Below, in pieces: positions 54,276-64,000 of a DNA stretch of 64,000 bases. Every line of letters begins with the position of its first letter. The stretch's first letter is position 1. Where the stretch lies: contig CM046864.1 in the NCBI GenBank assembly GCA_025617745.1, positions 32,307,239-32,371,238 of the forward strand. Direction: 5' to 3'. The notes beneath the pieces are model-generated. The model saw only the letters and a program-made list of their open reading frames with translations. It was not told the DNA's origin and made no database searches. This DNA comes from Heliocidaris erythrogramma. Taxonomy: Eukaryota > Echinodermata > Echinoidea > Camarodonta > Echinometridae. A program made the translations under genes and the position numbers.

Positions 54276-56156
54276 ATTGAACAAGATTTCCAGCTACTGT
54301 TCCCGGACAAATACTCATGCTTCTTGGAGAAGTGGCCTGCCATCAAGGAAAAAGTTCTGTCTCTGGCCAGGGGAATACACACTAATCCTATTCTGGAACA
54401 AGTTTTGAAGCTCATATCCAGAGAGGAGAGTAGTGATCCCATTTTTGAGGGTATGAATCCTGTTGGACACTACTTTCCATGTTCACTTTGAAATTTTAAA
54501 TGTTCAGTTTAATCACCAATGTTTTAGAAAGTGCTATTTTAAAACAGCTTCATGGTGTTTGTGGAAACTTTCACCTTTTCATTGCAAAATAGACTCATAA
54601 GACTTGAAAGGCATTTTTTAAATTTCTCTGAAGATTTATTAAGGTCCTATGAGGAAAATTTTGTGGAACGCATGCATGTGCTTAAAATATACAGAATGAT
54701 CTAATTCTGTGATCAAGTTTTTGAAAATTCAACATGAATGTGTGATATATTTCATATCTGGCGGTTGCAGATCACAGCACTGATTTTGACCGCGAGCATA
54801 CAGTAATCCATCTAGTCATTGATTTAAAAAATGAATACATATGAATAGAGTAGTAATTATGAACAAAATCACCCCAAATCTTAAAATACAATAATTTTTC
54901 ATCAAATAGACCAAGGCTTTTTTAGAATATAGCATTACCTCCTAAATCTCACCTGTTTGATATCATTTTCACAAACTAATAAGGCTCCCTCTCCCCCCCC
55001 CCCCCCCCCCCTCCATGACAGGTTGGGATGGAGATACTGCCATACTCGTACTCCTCTTGTGTCTCTTGCCACCGTCTAATCAGGGATGAGGTGTCCCTGA
55101 TGGAAAGATGTCAGTTCGCTCAGCAGTTGATCTCCTCCCACGGTTCGAAAAGGTGTGATCTTGTAATCCATGGTGTTGAAGAAAACGTTAAATTCCTATC
55201 ATCACTTGGATTATAATGCTGCTGGAGATGCAGTTGATTTTGTAAAGATATTCTTAATTTTTATGCCTCAATCTGCCCACCAAAGGTGGGTGCCAGAGGC
55301 GTTGTGTATTCAGATTGTCTGTCTGTCCATCCATCCGACCCAATTTCGTCCTTGTGATAATATGCTTGCATGCATGTGAGAGTGACAATCTTATTAGGTT
55401 ATTAAAGTTTTGGAAAAATTTGTGATATATTTAAGATTTGGCAGTATAGGACGCATTGATTTAACTGCGTGCCGTCAAGAATCCATTTAGTATTCTTTTT
55501 ATGTTTTATTGGAAACCCTGACATTGCTTTTTCTCTATTGGACACCAATTTTTGTGTAATTTAGTCAATTGCTACATCAGTTACTGGCTTAGCAACATCT
55601 GTACATCTATTGGGAGTCTGGAATGATATCGTATCAAAACAATGCCAATTAATTACTCTGTAATTGGCAATAAAATTATGCTAATAATGAATGGAGTTTT
55701 CACACAAAATCAGGTTGCATGGTTTCTATTTTTCATTCCGAGTCTCATCATTCCATCTATGAAGTAAAATATCCTACTTATAAGTATATTCAGACTTAAC
55801 CTACATTTAATGCCAATACTTCTCTTCTGCTTACAGGGTGGACTCAATCTTGAACAGTTTCTTAAGCAAGGGAAGCAACAAATGCAGCCATTCCTTCTGG
55901 CTTTCGGACAGTCAAAATCGCAAATAACTCATTACTTCATGATCATAGATCACAGGACCCTGCCATGCGATGCTCATGACATCGAGGGAGCAGTGGATGT
56001 CCTATTTAAGTCACACTATGTGTTCGGCTTGGAATATGCTCGCCCACTGAAGAATTTTTGGACATTCATCCAAACCACCATCTATGGGGTAGATGTGGAG
56101 ATAACCATGGAGCCACCAAAAGTGAGAGAACTGCGTGCTAAGTTGCTTAATATGTA
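54276..56156 (+). pseudogene. spliced gene remnant, first gene of a two-gene unit
   Basis: Three exons are supported by splice sites and matching phase. Exon a is 54276-54450 (acceptor AACAG, donor GGTATGA; IEQDFQLLFPDKYSCF). Exon b is 55022-55152 (pyrimidine tract then GACAG; WDGDTAILVLLLCLLPPSN, donor AAGGTGTGA). Exon c is 55837-56156 (acceptor TTACAG; FLLAFGQ, HYFMIIDHRTLPCD, HYVFGLEY, FWTFIQTTIYGVDV, stop). Phases join a to b through a shared Gly codon and b to c at phase 0. I recognise the motif order from a large family of uncharacterised animal proteins, abundant in fish, whose function I do not know. An in-frame TGA at 55087-55089 breaks exon b. Upstream exons are uncertain. Confidence 0.65.
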
Positions 56157-56217
56157 AATCATGATTTGCTTCAAATGTAGTTAGCAGTTAGCAGGTATCC
56201 ATAGGATCCTTCAGCTT

Positions 56218-58291
56218 TTGAGGTTTGTGCTCGGTATATATGATGGGAGTAATATAAAGTTGGAATGTGGTCAGCATGGGTGCCCTATGACATTTACTTC
56301 CTTCAGTGGCTTTAAGAGACATCTAGCTTCCTGTCATTCAGCTGAACTGCATAATGAATTTCCAGCAGTTTTAGAAGAAATCCCAGAACACTGTGATGTT
56401 GAATGTGATGCTGGTATTGCTGTTCAACATGATGAAGGCAGTAGTAATGATGGAGTGATAAATTTTATTTAAAAAATGTCGGCCAGTACAGTAATTCCAG
56501 AAACTAAAATAAATGAAGTAGTCAATTCAGCAGGAATCATCATAAGTGACATAGTTAAAAGTGCTTCTGCAGCAGTAACATCTGCTTTTGAAAGGCATGA
56601 TATGTCTACAGATTGTGAAGTTTACACTGAAATTCAGTCTCATTTGTCATCTCTTTAAAAGCCTTTTGAGAACCTTGATTCCTCTTATAAACGTTGGAAA
56701 CACTTTGCAGAGGATATGGTGGAACCCCATGAAATGACATTAGGAGTTCGTTTCGAAACTCGTCTGAATAAACATACCAATAAGTTTGAGTTGATTCCTG
56801 TAGAGGATACATTTATTTACATTCCAGTACTGCAGACATTAGAACTACTGCTGAAACACCCAGATATTTATCAGCATGTTACTAGTGATCATATCAGCAG
56901 TGATTTTATTTTGAGAGATTATTGTGATGGCAATTTGTTCATGGAAAATCCTCTCTTTCGGGAAGACAAAAAATGACGATTTTGAAACAGTGAATCCCTT
57001 GGGATCAAAAACAAGTATACACAAACTTGGTGCGCTCTACTTTTCTTTGAAGAATTTACCACCAAGATTGAATTCTTCATTTCTCAATATTCACCTCATT
57101 GCATTATGTTACACAGAGGATATTAAAAAATATGGATTTTGGTAAAGTTTTAGAGCAATTTGTTAAAGATATTAACACTCTTTCAACTAAGGGAATCCAG
57201 CTCCCTGATGGAAGGTTGAAAAAGGGAACTCTAACTCAATTTAGTGGAGATAATTTGGGTATACATTCTTTGTTTGGATTCGTTGAAGGTTTTTCTGCAT
57301 CTTACTATTGTAGAATGTGTGTTACAAGCAACGAGGAAGCACAGCACTGTTTGTTGAAGATGAAAGTGTATTGCGAAGCAAGGAAACTTATGAACATCAT
57401 GTGGAAGAAGCAGAACGAGCAGGCTCTGGTCATGTATTTGGGGTCAGAAGGGCATCTGTTTTGAATGACTGTGTGTTTTTTCATGTGTCATCTAACTTTG
57501 CACTTAATGTTATGCATGATGTAATCAAAAGAATTGTCCAATATGAACTCAAATTGGTATTGAATTATTACATCAAAGAAAGAAACCCTCCATTATTCTC
57601 TCAGGAAGATTTGAAATCTAGACTTTCAAGCCACAAATATGACATTACTGAGCAGAAAAAGAAGCCAACAAATGTGAAGCTAGATTCTCCTGGTAACAGT
57701 ATAGGCCAGAAAGCCATGCAGTCACGGTGTATAATTAGGCACTTACCATTGGTAATAAGTCATGAAATTGAAGAAGGTGACATTCATTGGGAACTTATAT
57801 TGAAGTTGCTTAATTGTATGGATATTGTATTTTCACCCAAAGTTACACCAGGTCTGATTGTTTAACTTCGTGTATTAATCAGTGATCATCATCGTCATTT
57901 TAAGAATGTATTTCCAAACAAGAGACTGTTGCCCAAACACCATTTCATGATTCATTATCCCACCTGTTTGGAAAAGGTATGGCCTCTGGTACATGTTTGG
58001 GCTATGCGTAATGAAGCAAAACACAATTACTTCAGCAGAGTCGCAGATAGTGTTAGAAATTACAAGAATATCTGTAAGTCAGTTGCCAAGAAGCACCAAG
58101 TGGCACAAATGCATTTCTGGAAATCAGCCCTGCCCTTAGAAACTATGGAAATAGGACCAGGTGATTCTATCCTTGTTTCAGACCTGATACCAGATTGTGT
58201 TCATTGTGTAGAAGAGAAACTACAGACAAGACATGACACAGAGATTTATGATGCCAACTGGGTAAAGATAAGTGGTACTTCCAACCACTAG
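56218..58291 (+). pseudogene. C2H2 zinc-finger transposase-like protein, multiply broken
   Basis: It begins with a C2H2 finger (CGQHGCPMTFTSFSGFKRHL...H). A stop near 56655, a frameshift near 56970, another near 57140, another near 57350 and a stop near 57863 split what is otherwise a continuous protein: NPLGSKTSIHKLGALYFSL, FSGDNLGIHSLFGF, YYCRMCV, NVMHDVIKRIVQYELKL, RHLPLVIS, MIHYPTCLEKVWPLVH and MRNEAKHNYF. The Asp, MHD and MRxExKH positions could be a DDE-type triad with a CxxC insertion, as in CACTA-related transposases; that is inference. It pairs with the gene upstream in the same orientation with a 60-bp gap. Not functional in this copy. Confidence 0.6.
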
Positions 58292-59943
58292 TACTCTGCT
58301 TTGATGTAGCTGAATTGCCAGTGTTTGGTAAAATACAACACAGTGTAGTGTACTTTGTCTTACTGGTCTTGGAAACATTATTTTACCATGACCATTACCA
58401 TGCTTTTAGGTAAAGGCCAGAGAGCCTTGTTGCTATGTTGTCAAAGCTCACAATAAATTGATAGAACAAAAACCCCTTGGATTTGCTAATATGTCAAAGA
58501 GTGACAATTTGGATTATGTTGTTCCTCTTTAAAGGTTGACTAAATTAGAGAAAAAATGGGTGCTCATTCCATGTAGTTTTGCCTTCTAATCACGAATCTG
58601 CCAACCGATTGTCCAAATTATGTCTTGTTTTGGCGAAAAAGGGGAAAAAGTAGAGGTTTTGGGACCGTTCCTTAAAACTCGTGAGCTGATTGGCTAACCC
58701 CCAAGTGACGTATGAAAGGTAAGAGGCACAAGATCTGCAGGCTGCAGCATATAATATTGTACACAGAATGCGGTATTTGACCCCTCTGTTCAACGGACAA
58801 TTTATGAAAATAGGAAATTAATCAATATAATCTTAGGAGTGAATAATCATTAGCAATATATTTTCTACAAGATCAGAAAACGCTTTTGCCCAAATATATA
58901 GCTCTTGTCTTGTTTGACATGAGTCATCGGTGTTGCCGGGAGTATTCAAACTTGGATACATCACTGAGCGACACTCGTCGATATCTCGAATGGGCCCCAA
59001 CGAAATGATATCAGCTAAGGACTTTTTTTTTTGAGATTGAAAGAGATTGAGAGATTGAATGAGATTGTTCACCATTTTAGTTATTGAAAACCATGCATTT
59101 CATTACACAGAGATGATGTGAAAGTTGATAAATTTAAATCTTATTAAAGATATTTAGGTGGGCTGTACAGACCATCTTATGTTTTTGTACCATTTTGTCT
59201 TTATTTCTACCCACCTTTTTGTACGAACAATATCTTCAAAATGGCTTATTGAAATGTATTCAAATTTGGTAAAATGGTAGATATGGTTATTGTCTCGGCA
59301 CAAAATTTTTTTCAGCATAGTCAATACATCGTGACGTCATCGAGACGCCATTTTGGGAAAATCAACTCATGGTCATATCTTCATAACGGAAAGTCATTTC
59401 TCATTCATATTTGGCATGATTAAAGCTAATACCAATCCGGTCAATTGCAGAAACTTAGACGCGCGGGTACGCGTACGTTCGCGCGTAAGTGCGCGCACAA
59501 CAATAAAAAATGCCACCCGATAACTCCTAAGCAAGGTGGTTAATCTTTCTGAATCTTGCCACAATCATCACATCTTGACCAAACATCATGCACACAAAAA
59601 TCAGATTCATAGCTCAATTCGTTTTTTTATTCATTTTGCTCTTTTTTGACCCCCCCCCCCCTTTTTTTTTTTTACGGGAGCCATAACTCAAAAACGAATC
59701 CATGAATCTTTTCCCAATTCGACATAGTCATGAGACCTGATAGGAAGAGTTGGTGGTAATTTTTTGACGTCATTATGATGTCATCCAGGCTTTATTTAGT
59801 GATTTCTTTTGGTGAAAAATGCAATTTTCACATCTTGACCAAAGATCATGCACACCGTTGTCTACGGCGGACCGTTGAATATTAATGAGTCAGAAAGAAG
59901 AGGATCTTGGGTATTTGATTCCAGTTCATCGTGACTTGGCCGT

Positions 59944-60015
59944 GAACCAGAATAGCCTGGTGGTTAAGTCGCTGCCCGGCAAGCAGTAGATGACAGGTTC
60001 GAATCCCGCTGGTTC
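59944..60015 (+). other. tRNA-like sequence (pseudo-tRNA or SINE head)
   Basis: A-box-like TGGTTAAGTCG and a perfect B-box GGTTCGAATCC (59996-60006). A 7-bp acceptor stem GAACCAG/CTGGTTC and an anticodon arm CTGC-CCGGCAA-GCAG (anticodon GGC by position) can be drawn. The D and T stems have mismatches and C replaces the invariant U33, so it is not a working tRNA gene. More likely tRNA-derived SINE DNA carried by the fold-back element. Confidence 0.5.
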
Positions 60016-60401
60016 CAATTTTTTCTGACTTGTGTTTTTCATTACAGATCGAGCATACGATCTTTAACACTGGGAGTAAAATGCCTAAAAATTTGTTTAC
60101 AAATTAAAATTCCTCCTATCAAGCTTCTTCGTTTACTAATCATGCACTCGAAAAATCAGATTCATAGCTCAATTCGTTTTTGGTTTTTTTTACCGCCCCC
60201 CCCCCTTTTTTTTTTGCGGGGAAAATAACTCAAAAACAAAACCGTGAATTGTTTGCCAATTCGACATAGTCATGAGACCTGATAAGAAGAGTTGATGGTA
60301 AAAATTTCAAGTTCATGACGTCATGATGACGTCATCCAGGCTTCATTTAGTGATTTTTTTTTTTTTTTTTGGTGAAGCAGTAGATGGCAGGTTCCAATTG
60401 G

Positions 60402-60441
60402 AACTCCAGGGAGCTCCAACGCGTTGGAGCTCCCTGGAGTT
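60402..60441. repeat. perfect 40-bp palindrome
   Basis: AACTCCAGGGAGCTCCAACG is followed directly by its exact reverse complement, with no spacer. Flanking GGTGAAG (60371) and CTTCACC (60443) give a further interrupted inverted pair. It would extrude as a perfect hairpin. Confidence 0.95.
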
Positions 60442-61249
60442 ACTTCACCCACGGCCCTTCACCGTATTCTGCGAGGGGTTCAAACATATAATATGGTCGA
60501 ATTTCCCCTTGCCACTCGAGCTTCTTTGCCTTCGGGGTCTGATAAATCATCTGATAAAATAATCAGAGTTCGTATCTGCATGGCTCAGAAAAGTCCTCCA
60601 ACTCGGAATCGCGGGCACTTTTCCTCTCTCTATATAAGTTACTCGAATTCAGCCAAAATCTAAGTCAGTACTAACGTACTATGTAAAGCGAAGTAAAAAA
60701 AAAAGCCCTAAGTGAAATAAACAAAACAAAAGCGTTCACCAGTCGCTATGTACTATGTCACTGCCGTACTAAAGATGTGTAGGACATTGTACATACAGAC
60801 GCATAAAACGGCTGTGCACGCGTTTATGACCAAATGCAAAACTTTCGTTCGGCAAGCTCAGATGGATGAGAACATTGTTCAAAAGAAAAGCTAAAAAACA
60901 AAACAAGTGCTGTATATTTGGGCAAAAGCATTTTCTGATCTTGTAGAAAATATATTGCTAATGTTATTCACTCCTAAGGTTGTATTGATTAATTTCCTAT
61001 TTTCATAAATTGTCCGTTGAACAGAGGGGTCAAATACGGCATTCTGTGTACAATACTATATGCTGCAGCCTGCAGATCTTGTGCCTCTTACTTTTCATAC
61101 GTCGCTTGCTCGTTAGCCAATCAGCTCACGAGTTTTAAGGAACGAGGCATAATTTGGACAATCGATTGACAGATTCGTGATTAGAAGGCAAAACTACATG
61201 GAAAGAGCACCCATTTTCTCTCTAATTAAGTCAACCTTTAAGAGCTTAT

Positions 61250-62430
61250 TGTCGTACTTAATAGCTATAACATTGTAAAATACGCTTCCGATTCATTAGT
61301 TAACAAAATGCTTGAGCTAAAAACAAGTGATTGCTTATTGACAATATCATTTGATGTAACGGAAACATGTACTACAATTGGATTATATTTAACCTGAGTG
61401 TAACTTATGACTGTGTTATTTGCTTATAGTCATAATTCATCTTTTTGTCTACGATTTGCTGCACTAAAAATATTCCCACAGTCTATTTTGCATGTGGCAG
61501 CTCCCCCGTCTGTTTTGATGCATTATAATCATGCTCTTCATGCAATAGAAACTGCAGTTAAAAGGAAAATGAATGATGAACGAAATTGATTTGTGTATTT
61601 GAAGATATTTCAGATTTGGTTTCTATGAAGAATTTAATTCAAAGCCCCTTTGTGCTTGATGCATCTCCCCTCCCCACACATAAAATTTCAAATACGCTGC
61701 CAACCTTACACGTCCAATGTTTAGTATGCAGCATTTGACAAACTATGGGCCCCTCTATTTCCGTGGTTCGCTTCATTTTCAGATTGATTTTACTGAACCT
61801 CTAATATGCTTTGTCAACCAGGCATGTTGTTTATAAATTTGTATCCATACAATATATTCATTGTAAATTCACAAAATAGTAAGAAAGCATTCAACCCATG
61901 TGTCTATGATTTAAGCACTGGCGTCTCGCCGGGGGCCAAGAACGGGTGACCGTCCACAATCAATTTGCAGTAGAGAAGAAGGAAATAGAGATAGAGGTGG
62001 AAAATAATTGCTTCTCATGCTTTTTTTCCCCAGTACGATGACAAAATGATTACGGATCCATTGGCCTGCAAACATGCACTGATTATACTTGACCTGTCGT
62101 GAATTTTGAGGTCACACACACCGACAATCTACAATTCAAATTTCAAGGTTGAAAGGAAACAAACCAGAAACTGGAATTTGCTTTTCATAGTCCCGCTCTA
62201 CGACATACATAGTTTTCAAGCATCGATATTCCTTGTTACCTCAAACAGCAGCGACCATAACTGTATCAACACAGATAATACGTCGAGACTTGAGAGGATT
62301 GTGACTGCTTCTCAAATATATCTTCATTTATTACATTTTGTCACCGCTCATTAACTTTTAGTTTCTTCTCTACTTCCTCATACAACCCATAAGGAAGAAA
62401 TGATGATGTACTGATACAAATATTTCCATA
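61250..62430. other. noncoding DNA
   Basis: No coding region or repeat supported. A 60-codon frame at 61407-61589 has no recognisable features. Confidence 0.4.
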
Positions 62431-62439
62431 TCCCTTTTT

Positions 62440-62860
62440 ACAGGGGGGGGGGGGCACAGTGCCTCACCCCACACACTTTTCAAGCACCCACAAAGTGCCC
62501 CCTTTCACTCTGATAAGTGCCCATTTCCCTTTAAATAAATTACTTGTTATAAGTGCCCTTTCCCCCTCCTGATGAGTGTCCCATTTTTACTTCTGATAGG
62601 TTCCACTTTTCCTTTCCATTAAGTCCCCTTTCCCCTCTTGTTAAGTGCCCCCTTTCAAATCTGATGAATGCCCATTCTTTACTGACAATCTTCCTTTCTT
62701 GTAAATGCCCCTTTCCCAATTTGATAAGTGCCTCTTTGCACATTTTGATGTATGAACTTTTTTTTACTTCTGAAAAGTTTCTGTTTCCCTCATTGCCCTT
62801 TTCCCACTTTAACTTTCTAATAAGTGCCCTTTTCACCTTCTGATAGATGCAACTCACACC
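62440..62860. repeat. degenerate CTGATAAGTGCCCCTTTTCC minisatellite
   Basis: About twelve copies of a 30-36-bp pattern, TTCTGATAAGTGCCCNTTTCCC, with substitutions and indels, following a poly-G tract. Open frames on both strands across it come from repeat periodicity. Confidence 0.8.
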
Positions 62861-62869
62861 TCATTTCAT

Positions 62870-64000
62870 GACGGTTCTACAGCCTCCCTGTATAGTTGTA
62901 CTTATTCAAGTCTAGTTTCTTTTGCTTTTGTAATCCCAATCCAATTTCTACTTTAGTAATTTGTTGTGTGAACAGTACTTAGAGGGGAAAAAAATTTTCT
63001 CTAGAGTATTTTTGTCCTTTGCTTTTGCACTGGGCTTGTGAGAATTATCCTTGACCTTAATCAGGCCGGGTGGGCGGGGTGCAGAATCCACCCCAACCAG
63101 ATGTTTCATGCAATATGTCCCCAATGTGCCAAGCAGTTTGATGCAGCGTTTCATGACTTTTTTTTTCCTTTCGAGTCTGACGCATATTCTAAGAACAAAT
63201 TAGTGACCTCTGTAAATTCCAGTGTGAGGGGCAGCATCAACCCCTACACCCCCAACCCCTCTAATATCACTTGGCCAATAAAGCCCAGCCAGACTAGGGT
63301 TAAAGTACAGTAACATTGTTAGAAAGAACGCTGTTATAAACTCGCTATAACAAAGTTATCTCTCTGGTCCTACATCTTTGTAATATACTTTCTAAAACCC
63401 TGATATAGCAAAGCTTTGATATTTCCTTGATCCAGAAGAGCAGTGGTGTAAAAGGGATGGGGGAGGAGGGGCATAGGGGGCACATGATCACCATTCCCTT
63501 GAAAACATATACACACATATAAACAACAAACAAACCCTCTTTTTCCACTTGTAGTCGTTCCCCCCCCCCCCCCCCGCCCGAAAAAGAAATACAGAGGAGT
63601 TTGTTATAACCAGGCTTGCCTGTAGTTACATACATAAGTAAGTGTCTTTGCCATATGTGAATTGCAGTGTATCGTAATCAGATTTTAGTGAACATTTTGA
63701 TTCATAATCATAATATCAAAATTTAAATATTTTCGGAAATTTTGTTAAAAAATATATTGGAATAAGAAAAGAATTTCCCATTGTGTAGAATCCTATTGAA
63801 GGTTTCCTGAATTCAGATATTTAAACTAAATTATTTTCAGTGTATTGTACTGTACATTCTTATTATAATTTCATAATAAGTGAAATCTGGGAATTTGTCT
63901 TTTAAAATACCTGTATTATGTTCACCTCAAAATGTGAGTCATAAATTATTACATGATTTTCATAATCATAATATCGTTTATAAATGAAATATTTCTCAAA
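62870..64000. other. noncoding DNA to the window edge
   Basis: Poly-C/G tracts at about 63558-63576 and AT-rich DNA thereafter. No gene seen. Confidence 0.4.

Larger units (their letters stand above)
58525..61244. mobile_element. fold-back element with ~370-bp inverted arms
   Basis: 58525-58911 and 60900-61244 are reverse complements at roughly 90% identity by eye (for example CAGGCTGCAGCATATAATATTGTACACAGAATGC against its inverse). Outer ends are CTCTT-AAAGGTTGAC. The roughly 2-kb interior has two diverged direct copies of a segment (about 59575-59850 and 60145-60370), a tRNA-like sequence and poly-C/T tracts. No transposase and no clear target duplication. Confidence 0.75.

Noticed and set aside
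59944-60015. Functional tRNA-Ala gene
   Set aside because: Mismatched D and T stems and no U33; better explained as a pseudo-tRNA or SINE head.
62540-62857. Overlapping frames of about 100 codons on both strands
   Set aside because: They come from the periodicity of the TAAGTGCCC minisatellite.

Overview
This window looks like nuclear DNA of a marine invertebrate deuterostome, most likely an echinoderm. The case is indirect: eukaryotic glycosyltransferase genes, spliced gene remnants, several families of animal transposable elements, and a fold-back element whose 15-bp tandem inverted repeats recall the TU elements described from sea urchins. The sequence is AT-rich, full of homopolymer tracts and microsatellites, and dominated by mobile DNA. 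No prokaryotic operon, CRISPR array or rRNA is present.

Layout. 0-4.2 kb: noncoding DNA with small hairpins and a 75-bp tandem repeat. 4.2-5.1 kb: internally deleted Tc1-like element with perfect 25-bp terminal inverted repeats (TIRs). 5.2-8.2 kb: a 3-kb palindromic fold-back element built on G/C-rich 15-mers. 8.2-8.9 kb: degenerate LINE ORF1. 9.9-10.9 and 17.1-17.8 kb: AT-rich minisatellites on either side of a complete 5.8-kb L1/Tx1-like LINE (10973-16751) with a target-site duplication. 19.9-21.7 kb: RNase-H-type LINE tail, Penelope-like endonuclease tail and a hammerhead-ribozyme-like motif. 22.7-23.9 kb: the one convincing intact host gene, a single-exon GT31 beta-1,3-glycosyltransferase on the minus strand. 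24.2-26.4 kb: a DNA element with 122-bp TIRs and an 8-bp duplication. 26.6-28.2 kb: second Penelope tail, another LINE ORF1 fragment, a MITE and a second hammerhead-like motif.

28.4-38.9 kb is the most striking region: about five head-to-tail units of roughly 2.16 kb, each carrying an alpha-1,3-fucosyltransferase (GT10) gene. The units alternate as two types (A-B-A-B-A), which suggests amplification of a dimer. None of the five has an uninterrupted full-length frame, but the lesions differ between copies.

38.1-40.1 kb: a transposon-like segment whose left end also lies beside every fucosyltransferase copy. 40-45.6 kb: mostly noncoding. 45.6-51.4 kb: a Ty3/Gypsy (Mag-like) LTR retrotransposon on the minus strand with nearly identical LTRs and a damaged pol; each LTR carries a CTCF-like motif. 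51.4-54.1 kb: a TIR element containing a CR1-like LINE fragment and a further MITE. 54.2-58.3 kb: remains of a two-gene unit, a spliced gene followed by a zinc-finger/transposase-like gene, both with stops or frameshifts. 58.5-61.2 kb: a second large fold-back element with CRE palindromes, a tRNA-like sequence and a perfect 40-bp palindrome. 61.2-64 kb: noncoding DNA with a minisatellite.

Functionally, the likely host genes are two Golgi glycosyltransferase types, GT31 and GT10. Everything else recognisable is transposon-derived.
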